This document shows, one piece after another, positions 22,926 through 32,283 of a stretch of DNA of 64,000 bases. Each line of letters opens with the position of its first letter. The stretch's first letter is position 1. A model generated the notes under the pieces. That model had not been told where the DNA came from. It ran no database searches and saw only the letters and a list, made by a program, of their open reading frames with translations. The DNA comes from Megascapheus bottae. Taxonomy: Eukaryota; Chordata; Mammalia; Rodentia; Geomyidae. The stretch spans positions 744,001-808,000 of the forward strand of contig JANJXV010000194.1 of assembly GCA_024803745.1 (NCBI GenBank), written 5' to 3'. Made by a program: the position numbers and the translations under genes.

Positions 22926-24299
22926 TGTAAATGCTTTCAGGTTCTAACAGGCAAAGCTATCACAATCCCTCCCTGATGGCTCAAAAGTGATTCAGCCCCC
23001 AGCTTTTCCTCTGACTCCAGTATTTCACAGGCCTCCGCCATTAGTACTGACACCTCATTTCTTACTGGGAAATGGGATTTCCTAGCATGTCACCTAGGTG
23101 AGGGCTGCAGTTGGGAGCCACTTACTCATGCCTGAAATCCAACTTCTCAGTAAGCACACTGTTGAGACTCCAGTAGCTTGTGAGGGAAATGAAATGGCAT
23201 GGTGTCCCAGTCATAATAAAGTAGTTTGTGCACTTGTATCATGCTTAGCTCCCCTGTGAACACCCCAGTGAAACAAACAGGCTCAGAGAGGAGCCAAATA
23301 TTCCAAGACTTGGCCAGGAGTTGTGAGCAAACATGGGTTTGGAGGGGGAACACTCACTTTTTCAAGAGAATTTCCAGCAACTACTACATTGTCCTCCACT
23401 ATTTGAAATTGTGCAGGAAGTTTCCCACATAAAAGAGATCACCTTTCTGGTAGGCAGGGATCAGCTTTGTCAGCAGCATCTCCAACAGGCCTTCCTCCAG
23501 GATCCGTAGGTTACAAGGCTCATTCAGAGTCTGAGCTGACTTACCATCACACTATGTTGGCAAAACAGTGGATATTTCAAACGTAGGAATGGGACCACAC
23601 TTCACACTGAGGAATTGGTATAGAGTAGATTGGAAATGACACAGTCTAATCTCAGTATAGTCACTTGAAAGCACACAAGAAGGTTGTAGTTTGTGGGCAG
23701 GATGATGGGTTCAAATAGGTTTCCTCTCAATATACCTCATCTGAGTTGCCCTGTAGTTTCCTGGCTTTCTTCCTAGAGAAATGCCTGATATACTGGAATT
23801 TTGTCTTGGCCCTGATCCAGCATCTACTTCTTCAAGTGAGACATCCATATCTCTCATGCCTGAGATCCGAGCCTCCTGACCTTTGGCAACAGCACAGCAA
23901 CATCTTTCTTCCTCCTGAGCCACAGGCCAAGGGAGCTGACTTGAGCTGGTTGTCACATACAGTGGCTTGGTTACCAGGGTTCCATATTCTGTTCCATTGT
24001 GAGGGAGGTAGGGTCACCTTTCAAGGCCCAATGACCAAAGCTCCTTGCTCACAGAAGACCTCCCCAAAGACATACTGGAGGCTGAATCTCCCTTCCCACC
24101 TCACATATGGATGTAGTAAACAGCACACCTTTTTGTTCAAATCCCAAGTCATTAACTAGGCGTAAGTGCTAGCCTGGTCTCAGGCTCAAGGAGCCTTTCT
24201 TAGGTAAGATCCAAACTTAACTGTTACTATTCCCCTTACCCTTCACAAGACATTTTGCTTCACAGTGCCTTCTCAGCTTGCATTTTGCCTCTTGCACAT

Positions 24300-24495
24300 T
24301 TTTTTTGCTAGTCCTGGGACTTGACCTCAGAGCCTGACCATTGTTCTTAGGCTTTCTTTAGGCTATAGCTGTCCCACCAAGCCACAGCACCACTTCCAGA
24401 GTTTTCTATGTATATGGTACTGCAGAATCAAACCGGACTCTTTTTGTGTGGTAGCCAAGCACTCTACAAATAGATGAAAGACCCAGGCCATCTTG
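24300..24495 (-). repeat. ID-type SINE, antisense
   Basis: ctagtcctgggacttgacct to gccaagcactctacaaatag; counterpart of the sense SINE in X. Confidence 0.75.
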
Positions 24496-24724
24496 CACAT
24501 ATTTTTCACTTCAATCTACTAGGACGTTGTTAGGTTTCTGTATCCTAATCTATTTTTCTTCCTGATGAATATCTGTGCTGTCATCTGTAAAAATGCAAGT
24601 GGGAAAATCACAGAAGCATTGGTGACATAAAAAAAGTCTTACAGACATAGATAAGTGTTCATTCTTTGTAGGAGAAAGGATATTTTGATATGAAGATGAT
24701 GACTATTTATAAATACTTAATCGG

Positions 24725-24925
24725 GGTTTAGACTTTGGCCCAGTGGTAGAGTGCTTGCCTAGCATCCATGAAGATCTAGGTTTGAGTCCTTAATATCACA
24801 CAGATATAAAAATCCATATGGCAATGTGGCTCAAGTGGCAGAGGGCTAGACTTGGGAAAAGCCAAGAGCAGTGCTCAGGCCCTGAGTTCAAGCCCCAGGA
24901 ATAGCAGAAAAAACAAAAGAAAAGA
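24725..24925 (+). repeat. ID-type SINE, sense, well preserved
   Basis: ttggcccagtggtagagtgc, gtggctcaagtggcagaggg, gttcaagccccaggaatagc and an A/G-rich tail. A good reference copy of the family. Confidence 0.85.
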
Positions 24926-25034
24926 AAAGAAATGTGCTTTTTACAAGTTATTCACTCACAGCATTTGCCTCTGAATTCTTCGCTTCTGCATCTTGTGACT
25001 TATCCCTTTCCCTCAATGTAGACAAGAAAAACAG

Positions 25035-25984
25035 ATTTTATTACTTGCTATCCTGTTGTCCAATCTTTGGATATTAATTCAAAATACAATATTGCCTGAA
25101 ATATTGTGTGTGTGCATGTGTGTGTATCTGCCAATGTGTGCATGCACACATGTGTACAGGGTTTAGGGCTTACTCATAGGGCCTGTGTGATAACCCTCAG
25201 CATCTTTTCCTCAAAGGTATTGGTCTTTCACTTGTAGCTTATTATAGCTAATTGGAGTTGAGAGATTCACTCAATTTCTTGCCCTGTGCATTGGAACCCA
25301 GTGCTGGGTTCTCATATTGTTAATTGTAGCTATAGAGAAGCCTGAGGTCTGGGGACCCTCGTTAGAATCCAGCCCCTGAAAGAAAGTCACTGATAGAAAT
25401 CTTTATCTTCAGTTAAGCACGAATAAATAAGGCAAAAGTGGAACTGTGGCTCAGTTCCTATTGTAGCAGCCATGAGAAAATTAGTAATTGGCAGCACCTG
25501 GTCCCTGAGAGAAATCCTTAGCACTGGTTCAAAAAAGAAAGAAAATAATGAAAAAAATTAAAACTTGCTGAGGAATCCATAAGGATAAACGTGCCTGTGA
25601 ATAATCTTGTCATTTCAGATTCCCTCAAGAGCTTATGTCTCTCTATATTTTTTTCAAGTTTTTTAAAGATATTTACATATTTTCTATCTTTCTTAAACAG
25701 AGATAGCCATCCACAAAACACAAACACAAACTCTCACACAGTATACCACCCACCCATAAGTGTCTGGCTATGTATATATGTATAGTCATATGTATTGATC
25801 TGTCTCTCTATACTAATATATTAATGCATAAACATATGTATTTAGACAAACAGGAAACATACATAGATAGGTCTCAGGCAATTCCAGATTTTGTGCAAGT
25901 CTTCTGAGTACAACTTACCATTGTATTGTTTGTCAAGATAGAGTCCCTCTAACTTTTGGCCAGCTTCTTGTCCTTTGATACTTT
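25035..25984. other. Non-coding DNA with diverged SINEs and a short TG tract
   Basis: 25,105-25,155 is TG-rich. 25,160-25,320 is a diverged antisense SINE. 25,330-25,555 is a diverged sense SINE (cctgaggtctggggaccctc to agcactggttcaaaaaagaa). 25,556-25,984 is A/T-rich with no gene. Confidence 0.55.
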
Positions 25985-26175
25985 TTTCTGCCAGTCCTGG
26001 GTTTTGAACGCTAGGCCTGGATGCTGTCACTGAGCTTGAGCTTCTTGCATTCAGTAGTTTATTGCAGATAAGAGTCTCATGGAGTTTCTGTCCTGGGCTG
26101 GCTTTGAATTGTGATCCTCAGATCTCAAACTCCTGAGTAGCTAGGATGACAGTCTTGAGCTACCAGCACCTGGTT
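25985..26175 (-). repeat. B1-like SINE, antisense
   Basis: ctgccagtcctgggttttga through agtagctaggatgacagtct to ccagcacctggtt. Confidence 0.75.
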
Positions 26176-26264
26176 CCTTTGCCTCTTGTACCCTTTTTTT
26201 GGCCCCACCACAGCCATGGTATCTACCTTCCTATGTTCTCTCCACCTGCCCCCAGACAGGGGTC

Positions 26265-27460
26265 TGACAGATGCTTTCCACCCACTTATTCATGTCCTCT
26301 TCTGTATTGGCTGACAGCTAAGACAAGCACTCACTTGTCTGGATGCCAAACACAAAGCCATGTGATTGTTTCTCAGTCTGGAACATCCTATCAGATTTAT
26401 AGCACCACAGAGGGTCAGGTTGATGCTCCTCCAGGGCTTCTTAAATTGTTCTCATATTAATCCACAACACGTTTGTCATCACTTGTCCAGCTAATTCATG
26501 GACTAAAGCAGCATTCCCTACAAACTTAGATCCCAATACCATGAGGACACTCAAGGGTGCATTAGGAGTGTGACCTGCAGGTGGATGTGAGCCTGTCTAA
26601 GTTGGAGGGGATTTCTCCACCACAGGAAATGGAATACAAATTTAGAATCTGCTTTCATGAGGTGACAATCTCTGGCAGATGTTCTTATCAAATGTGGCAC
26701 TGCCTACTTCCAGCTTAAAACATGGGTTGATGACCCAGCATAACAGTGAATGTATTCACCCCGGCCCAACACATAGGCTGGGACCCTGAACTTTCAGGTA
26801 GCATTTGGCTTTGAAGGTCATGAGATCTTAGTCTACAAATGATGAGCCCCCTCCCGTGAGGCATAGCAAACGGAGCCAAAGTGCAACCCAGTTAAGCACC
26901 AGATCAAGCTTCCCTTCTTCAGTAGGGTATGGTTTGAAAACTGTGCATAGCTTCTGTTTGAAGCCAGTCCAGAAAGGAAAGTCCATGAAACTCTCATTTC
27001 CAGTTAACTGCCAAGAAAAAGCCAAAGATAGAGATGAAACTCAAGAGAGCTAGAGAGCCATCTGAAAAGAATGGTTACACCCTGCAACATCCTCATTACC
27101 TGATCTTGAAAACATCTCTGCGTGCATCCCAGCATGCAGCCAGCATCTGGGGGTGTCAGTGACCCCTGCGCCCATTGGCAATCTGCACTGTCTCTGACAT
27201 CTGTAATGTGAACCTCATTCTGTTGGGTTTGTGAAGCGGTGTCAACCCTGCAGAAGGAACCAACTGTGCCCTAACTCCCACTGTCCCTTGGGCCCCTAGC
27301 ATTCCCCCATCTGCACCCCTCCTGTGGCTTCTGATCCTAGGGAGCCCTCCTGCCCTGTCCAACACTCACATGAAGTGCATATTTCTTCTCCTGGGGCAAC
27401 TTCTCCACAGAGAGTACATGACATGCCCACTCTCCAGGCACGGGGAGATTCTGCCCAAGT
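26265..27460 (-). pseudogene. GAB-family (GRB2-associated binder) PH-domain pseudogene, copy 1
   Basis: GAB proteins are docking adaptors with an N-terminal PH domain. The strongest piece is on the minus strand at about 26,270-26,360: FVFGIQTSE then TEEDMNKWVESICQ, which matches the end of the GAB PH domain (TEEDMNKWVQSICQ in GAB2 as I remember it). Just upstream, at about 26,375-26,450, the frame reads KKPWRSINLTLC, matching the mid-PH strand, but in another frame. A candidate first exon lies at about 27,370-27,450 (EKLPQEKKYAL) and ends at a gtgagt donor, as the short GAB exon 1 does. A frameshift and an in-frame stop (after SECLS) make it a pseudogene. The intron-like gap argues for gene duplication rather than retrocopying. 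GAB2 versus GAB4 origin is undecided. Confidence 0.65.
26480..27369. other. Region between the GAB-like exons; no assigned feature
   Basis: Probable intron. A minus-strand open frame at 26,828-27,025 (KLDLVLNWVALWLRLLCLTG) is short, unrecognised and probably chance. Sequence from 27,009 to 27,589 is absent from the second copy. Confidence 0.4.
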
Positions 27461-27631
27461 AGCAAATCAGTGATAAGGACATAAAGTGATGAATAGAATT
27501 TTAGATCCTGATGGTAGACAGTCTGCAAAATCCAAGGGAGAATGGAATTGGAGGGGACCAGGGATCAGGATGTGGGCATGGAGCTTCCCTGCCAAGGGGG
27601 TAGGGGAAGTCACAGGCTGGGGGATGCACAG

Positions 27632-27778
27632 GATGATCCATGGGCCCTGTGCAGCTACTGGGTCATCCCCTTCTTCATCTCAGCCTTTGGCTTTGAGCTC
27701 TGTGATCGTCAAGATGTGCACAGTCTGTGCTCTGGCTGGCAGAAGAAAGGACCCTGGGAAGACAATTATAGACCCTTT
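27632..27778 (+). other. Unidentified 49-codon exon-like block, plus strand
   Basis: 147 bp (49 complete codons) bounded by an AG acceptor (gggatgcacag) and a GT donor (gaccctttgtgagtg). It is open from end to end and encodes DDPWALCSYWVIPFF then ISAFGFELCDRQDVHSLCSG and WQKKGPWEDNYRPF. It looks like a real phase-0 internal exon of a plus-strand gene. I do not recognise the protein. The second copy at 60,482-60,628 is also open, with several amino-acid changes. No flanking exon was identified with confidence; a possible partner is near 28,075-28,195 (ENIFPQLILSFMQGQPC, then a stop). Confidence 0.45.
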
Positions 27779-27959
27779 GTGAGTGTAGGAAGGGGTAGGC
27801 TGGACACCCAGTCCAAGAGGAGCTAAAACTGGAGTCGAGGGGTGTGCAAGGAGTGGGTGTGAGGGTTGTGGGCAGTCACAGTCACGGCAGAGGTGGCTCT
27901 GTCTGTGGGGTGAGTGCCTCCCTGCAGGCACAGCACTGGACATATCAGAGATCCACATG

Positions 27960-28050
27960 AAAAGGAAAAGCTGGAAATGGCACTATGGTTCAAATGGTAG
28001 AGCATCAACCTTGAGCAAAAGAGCTCAGGGACAGTACTCTCTTGGTCTAA
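27960..28050 (+). repeat. ID-type SINE, sense, 3'-deleted
   Basis: gaaatggcactatggttcaa to gagctcagggacagtac. The second copy at about 60,790-60,945 retains a further 74 bp including the tail, so this copy has suffered a deletion. Confidence 0.7.
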
Positions 28051-29239
28051 CCAGACACAAGAAGAGGCCGGGATAGGCTGTGGAAAAACACAGAGAACAT
28101 CTTCCCCCAGCTCATCCTGTCCTTCATGCAGGGACAGCCATGTAACTAGGGCTACGGTGAGATCATCTTCACCCCTGTGCTGCCGTCTGAATTGTAGGCC
28201 TCTGTCCTGCATGGGGTGTCCTGATGGCTGAGCAGGTGCCCTAACCCTAGATGGAGAGCAGCCACTGACTGTGGTATCTAAGGAGAGATCTGTTCCATAG
28301 CTATCAGGCCACCCAGCATGGGAGCCATAACCACCCCTCACCCAGGTAGAGGCCAATGGTTCTCCAGGTGCTACTAATATTGCCCCACCCCTAGCTCTGG
28401 GTACACGTGACATTCCCTCCACAAGGAGCAGGACTAAGTGAAGGATCAGGAAGCTGCCTATGGGCTTCAGATGATGGCCAGGCTGGCACTACAGATGGCC
28501 TCAATCTGTCAGCACCTTCCCCCTGCCTCCTTCATTCCTCCATCATGCCTCTCTACCTCCCACCCATTAACCTTGGAAACCAATGAACTGGGCTCTCATC
28601 ATTCCTCTCATCTCTTCACCCACCTTGCCATGCGTCCATCCCTCTGTCACTTCCACCCCACACACATCCCACCACCAGCCACCCTCTAGCTTATGAGGAT
28701 GCCAGAGGAAGCTCTTGGTGAAGGGCTTGTGACCACAAAACAGTTACTATCACCCGTTCCGGCCTGATCCATCACAGAATAAGAACAGCCAAGCAGGCAC
28801 ACACTGCAGCAGAGTTGCTCTGCTGCCACTCAGATTTCTTCATGGCCAGGACCTGGCTCTCCTCAGCCTCTCAGCTCAGTAACCAGAACATTGTGCTTTC
28901 ACAGAGCCATGGCTTCCAGTCTCCATGGACACAATGACATCAAGGTGATGCCAACTTCCCCATCTCTATATACTTCTAACTATGGAATGGGAGCTGAGGT
29001 TCTCTTCTGTCACTCCATCCGCTAAGAGGCTCATGCAGATTTCTATCCTTTGCTCATCATGGTGACTCTTTGGTTAACAAGTCACTGCTGGGCTTCCAGT
29101 TCACCACATATAGAACCCATACTCCAACACTTTTCTTAGAAGGACTGATGACTTTTAAATATTCTCTAGTTTTAAATTTCTACTTCCTTCTCTTTTTCTT
29201 TTATATATTTCCCTTCCTCACATACTTCTCTTTTTTACC
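28051..29239. other. GC-richer non-coding DNA, no gene assigned
   Basis: No repeat recognised. The open frames here (for example minus 27,823-28,422, about 199 codons, which runs through a SINE) have no recognisable domain. 28,500-28,690 is C/T-rich. Repeated at about 60,970-62,155 in copy 2, where the long minus frame is not maintained. Confidence 0.5.
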
Positions 29240-29462
29240 TTCCTTCTTTCATTCCTGGCCTTAAACTCAAAACCTGGACCTTATTCTTAGCTGTTCTTTG
29301 CTCAAGGTAGCACTCTAGCTCTTGAGCCACAACTCTACTTCAATCTTTGTTCTTGCTCTAAACTGGGAGTATGAGTCTCATGCATTTTTCCCTTTGCTGG
29401 GTTGGTTTTAAACCACAATACTAAGATCAGGATCCTGAATATGCCTCGGATTACAGGTATTA
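29240..29462 (-). repeat. B1-like SINE, antisense, diverged
   Basis: tcattcctggccttaaactc through tgagccacaactctacttca to tgcctcggattacaggtatt. Confidence 0.65.
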
Positions 29463-30399
29463 TCTAATCAAAACAAATTCCTGATTTCTTTTTTAGACAT
29501 AACTAGTTCTTTCAGGTGAGCCACCAGCCACACATGCAAGAGCACTGCAAGATCCCAGCATTCATCTTGTCTCCAGTCTTATTCCATCCATCTCACAATG
29601 GTCATCTAAAACACCCTGCTGCATGCCTGAAGTCGCAAGGAACGTTCTCAACGCCATGAGAAGCCCCCTTAAGCTCTGCCTCAGACATGCCCAGCCCCCA
29701 TCCCACTTCCACATGAGCATTTGTTTAGGAGAAATTTCCTGAGTACATCATCATCTTTTCCTCACCATTCAAATTTCATCTTTGGAGTCATTTCTCCCAG
29801 ACAAAGAGGAACATGATCCATGGTTTGATAGCAGCTCCAGTTTCATAGTCCCAGCCACCAACACCCCCCCATTACCCTGCCAGACACCTGAATTCAAGGA
29901 CAATGTTTTCACTACCCCTGACTCTTATCAAATGTTTTAACTTATACAGTGCATTAAAATAATTTTAGTAAATGGAATAAACACATGGCATCAAGCTTCA
30001 GAATCTTTGCACCTGAACTTTTAGTGAATAACAGACACACCAGCATTTCTGTAGCCAACAGAAATCTTAGCTTTGAGATTTCAGCATTCCTGGTATCCAA
30101 GTTCGGATGTGCTAACACTGCCCTTAATGGGGCACTTCAATCACACAATCCCACAACAATCAATGTCATTTGACATTCACTGGTAGGTGGTGCTAGGAAA
30201 AAGACTGATGTGCCAACTCCATGCTGGCTTGACCTATGCCATCTTCAAACCTGGAGCAAGTGGGGCTCCTCTCTCCATGACACCTTTTGTCTACTACCCC
30301 AGGAGGACCTTTACCTTGAGACAAAATTATGAAGACTATCTCTACCAGCAAAGATTCCAGTGAGATGTGCCTACATGGATAAAGCTAAAATCTCACTAA
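29463..30399. other. Unassigned DNA shared by both copies
   Basis: No repeat or gene recognised. A small plus-strand frame, 29,985-30,173 (MASSFRIFAPELLVN), is retained in copy 2 (62,898-63,086) but without a known motif or splice context. Confidence 0.4.
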
Positions 30400-30608
30400 A
30401 GTGAGGTTGTTGGCAGTGCTGGAGCCTGAACTCAGGGTCTGGGCACTAAGCATTTGTACTCAAGACCAGCCCTTTACCACTTGAGCCCAAATTCCATTCC
30501 CAGCTGTTTTTATTTTTGGTAGTAAGAATCTATCAGACTTTCCTGTTCTAGGTGACTTGGAACTTCCATACTCAGATCTCAGCCTCCTGACCAGCCTGGA
30601 TTAAAAGT
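30400..30608 (-). repeat. B1-like SINE, antisense
   Basis: tggagcctgaactcagggtc, ccctttaccacttgagccca, ending tcagcctcctgaccagcctg. Confidence 0.65.
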
Positions 30609-30875
30609 GTGGATCAGCCATGCGCCACACCTGAGGACTTCTGCCAGCATATTTTTTCCCAAAAATTGGAAGAGGAAGATGAGGGAGGGTTGGGCTCATC
30701 CTGCCCTGCATATGAAGGAGAGCATCCGCGAGTGAACTTCATTCCCTGTTGTAGGCTGCTGGAGGAAAAGGAAGCAAATAGGCACAGGCTGGCAGCAGAT
30801 GCCACAGAACAACTTGTGACCAAGACTCCCAGAGCAGACCTCAGAATCGATGACAGAGTTGGATCTACCCAGTAA
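30609..30875 (+). other. Unidentified 88-codon open frame, weak coding candidate
   Basis: Encodes an acidic then basic product (KLEEEDEGGLGSSCP; LLEEKEANRHRLAADATEQL; RADLRIDDRVGSTQ). Retained in copy 2 at 63,552-63,788 with few changes. The minus strand is also open over the same stretch (30,614-30,991), so openness alone is weak evidence. No domain recognised. It starts directly after a SINE. Confidence 0.25.
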
Positions 30876-31020
30876 CAGAGGCAGTGGTGACACCTGAAAC
30901 TGCGCGTTTGAGCCTTTGCTGCTAGTAAACAGGGCCACCTATGTCTCAATGAGAAAGGTGAGATTTTGGTGGAGAAGGTGAGATTAAACATTATGTATCA
31001 TGCCAGAAGACAGACTATAA

Positions 31021-31905
31021 GGGGTCTTTTATTATTCCAAGTGAAATTTTGGATTTCCTCTTCTGTTTCTTTAAAGAATGACATTGGGATATTGATGAAT
31101 ATTGCACTGAATTTGTAGATAGTCCTTATCAAGATTGCCATTTTAACAATATTACTTCTTCCAAACCAGGAGCATAGGTTTTTGCATTTCCTCAGTTCTG
31201 CGTTAATTTCCTTCTCCAGGGTTTATAGTTCCATCAAAAAGGTGCTTTACATTCTAAGTTAATTCCTAGGTATTTTATTTTCTTTGATAGCAAAATGAGT
31301 TGCTATCCTGATTCTTGCCTCATTCCTCTCATTTGTTGGCATATAGGAAGGCAGTTGACATTGAGGGTTAATTTTATACCCTGCTACCTTACCAAAGTTT
31401 TATATCAGCTCAAGCAGCTTCGGAGTAGAGTCTATAGGGTTCTTTAAATACAGAATCATGTCATCTGTAAGGAGAGAAAGTTTCAGTTCCTCTTTCCCTT
31501 TTCCTCCTCACTCCAGTTAGAATGGCCAAGATCCAGAAATCTAATAACGTATGCTGGAGGGGATGTGGCCAGGAGGGATCACTACTACACTGCTGGTGGG
31601 ATTGCAAACTCGTTCAACCACTATGGAAAGCACTATGGCAGTATCCCAAAAAGACTAAACATAGAGCTCCCCAGTGATCCAGCAATTTCACTACTTGCCA
31701 ATCGTCCAGATAGGACACACTCCATTCACTAGAACAATAACATTTATCACGGCACTATTTACTATAACAAAGGTATGGAACCAACCCAGATGCCCGTCAG
31801 TTGATGAGTAGATCAAATATGGTATTTTTACACAATGGAATTCTGTGCTTCTGTCAGAAAGAATGACATAGACGAATTTGTAAGGAAATAGAAAGACTGT
31901 AAAGT
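31021..31905 (+). mobile_element. L1 fragment with 5' inversion
   Basis: 31,021-31,500 is antisense L1 ORF2 equivalent to about 3684-4180 of the full element. 31,503-31,905 is sense L1 equivalent to the reverse complement of about 2893-2490, including the Cys/His region. The two meet head to head at about 31,500 with roughly 790 bp of L1 missing between them. This is the signature of twin-primed insertion on the plus strand. The 3'UTR and tail are missing, so the 3' end was lost later. Copy 2 begins at 63,934 and runs off the window. Confidence 0.8.
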
Positions 31906-31916
31906 TTAGAAATTAG

Positions 31917-32007
31917 TTTCTGTCTCCTTCTCTCTCTCCTTCTCTATCTCTGTAAAATTTAGAAGTTCCTGTTTCTCTCTCTTTTCTCTCTTTCTCTCTC
32001 TCTTTCC

Positions 32008-32105
<98 letters not shown>

Positions 32106-32107
32106 TT
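31917..32107. repeat. (TC)n microsatellite, about 190 bp
   Basis: Long TC tract with a few interruptions at its left end. Arg/Glu-repeat frames on the minus strand over it are artefacts. Confidence 0.95.
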
Positions 32108-32111
32108 CTCC

Positions 32112-32283
32112 AATCCTTAGGCTTGAACTCAGGGCCTGAGCTACTTTTGCTCAAGGTTAGCACTCTACCATTTGAACAACAGTGCTGCTTCTGGCTTGCT
32201 CTTGTCACGTAGTATTGAGGAATCTAACCCAGGCCTTCATCCTTGATAGGTTAGCACTCTACCACTAAGCCACACAGTCAGCT
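32112..32283 (-). repeat. ID-type SINE, antisense
   Basis: ccttaggcttgaactcaggg to ctaccactaagccacacagt. Confidence 0.75.

Larger units (their letters stand above)
21240..23903 (-). pseudogene. RalGDS/RGL-type Ras-exchanger pseudogene (REM part), copy 1
   Basis: RalGDS-family proteins activate Ral GTPases using an N-terminal REM (RasGEF-N) domain and a catalytic CDC25 domain. Exon-like pieces on the minus strand are: 23,736-23,903 (MLLCCCQ start, GT donor); about 23,358-23,560 (LEEGLLEMLLTKLIAAYQKG, then GDLFYVGNFLHNFK and LLEILLKK ending at a gtgagt donor, the first half of REM); about 22,185-22,470 (MDFYPSDFYEFKNCH, then LTQLKLYMTLHMPALDL, second half of REM, gtgagt donor); and a long, partly open acidic stretch 21,240-22,030. 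The order and splice sites suit an unprocessed gene copy. In-frame stops (after NFLHNFK and within the second REM exon) and a frameshift kill it. I see no CDC25 domain. The family assignment rests on remembered motifs; RGL4-like or another RalGDS relative cannot be separated. Confidence 0.7.
23676..25034 (-). other. Parent-like arm of the inverted repeat with segments X1, X2 and X3
   Basis: The reverse complement of this segment aligns along its full length with X1 (613-1983), X2 (8036-9419) and X3 (40,317-41,682), including the exon-1-like block and both SINEs (24,300-24,495 antisense; 24,725-24,925 sense). The match ends at 25,034, exactly where the X copies meet the L1 5' end, and at about 23,676, where they meet the L1 3' T run. 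Confidence 0.8.

Noticed and set aside
24725..24925. tRNA gene
   Set aside because: The head has Pol III box-like sequence, but it is the 5' part of an ID-type SINE with an A-rich tail, repeated dozens of times; no cloverleaf is completed.
27823..28422. 199-codon minus-strand frame
   Set aside because: It runs through a SINE, has no domain, and is broken into shorter pieces in copy 2 (61,088-61,342 and others).
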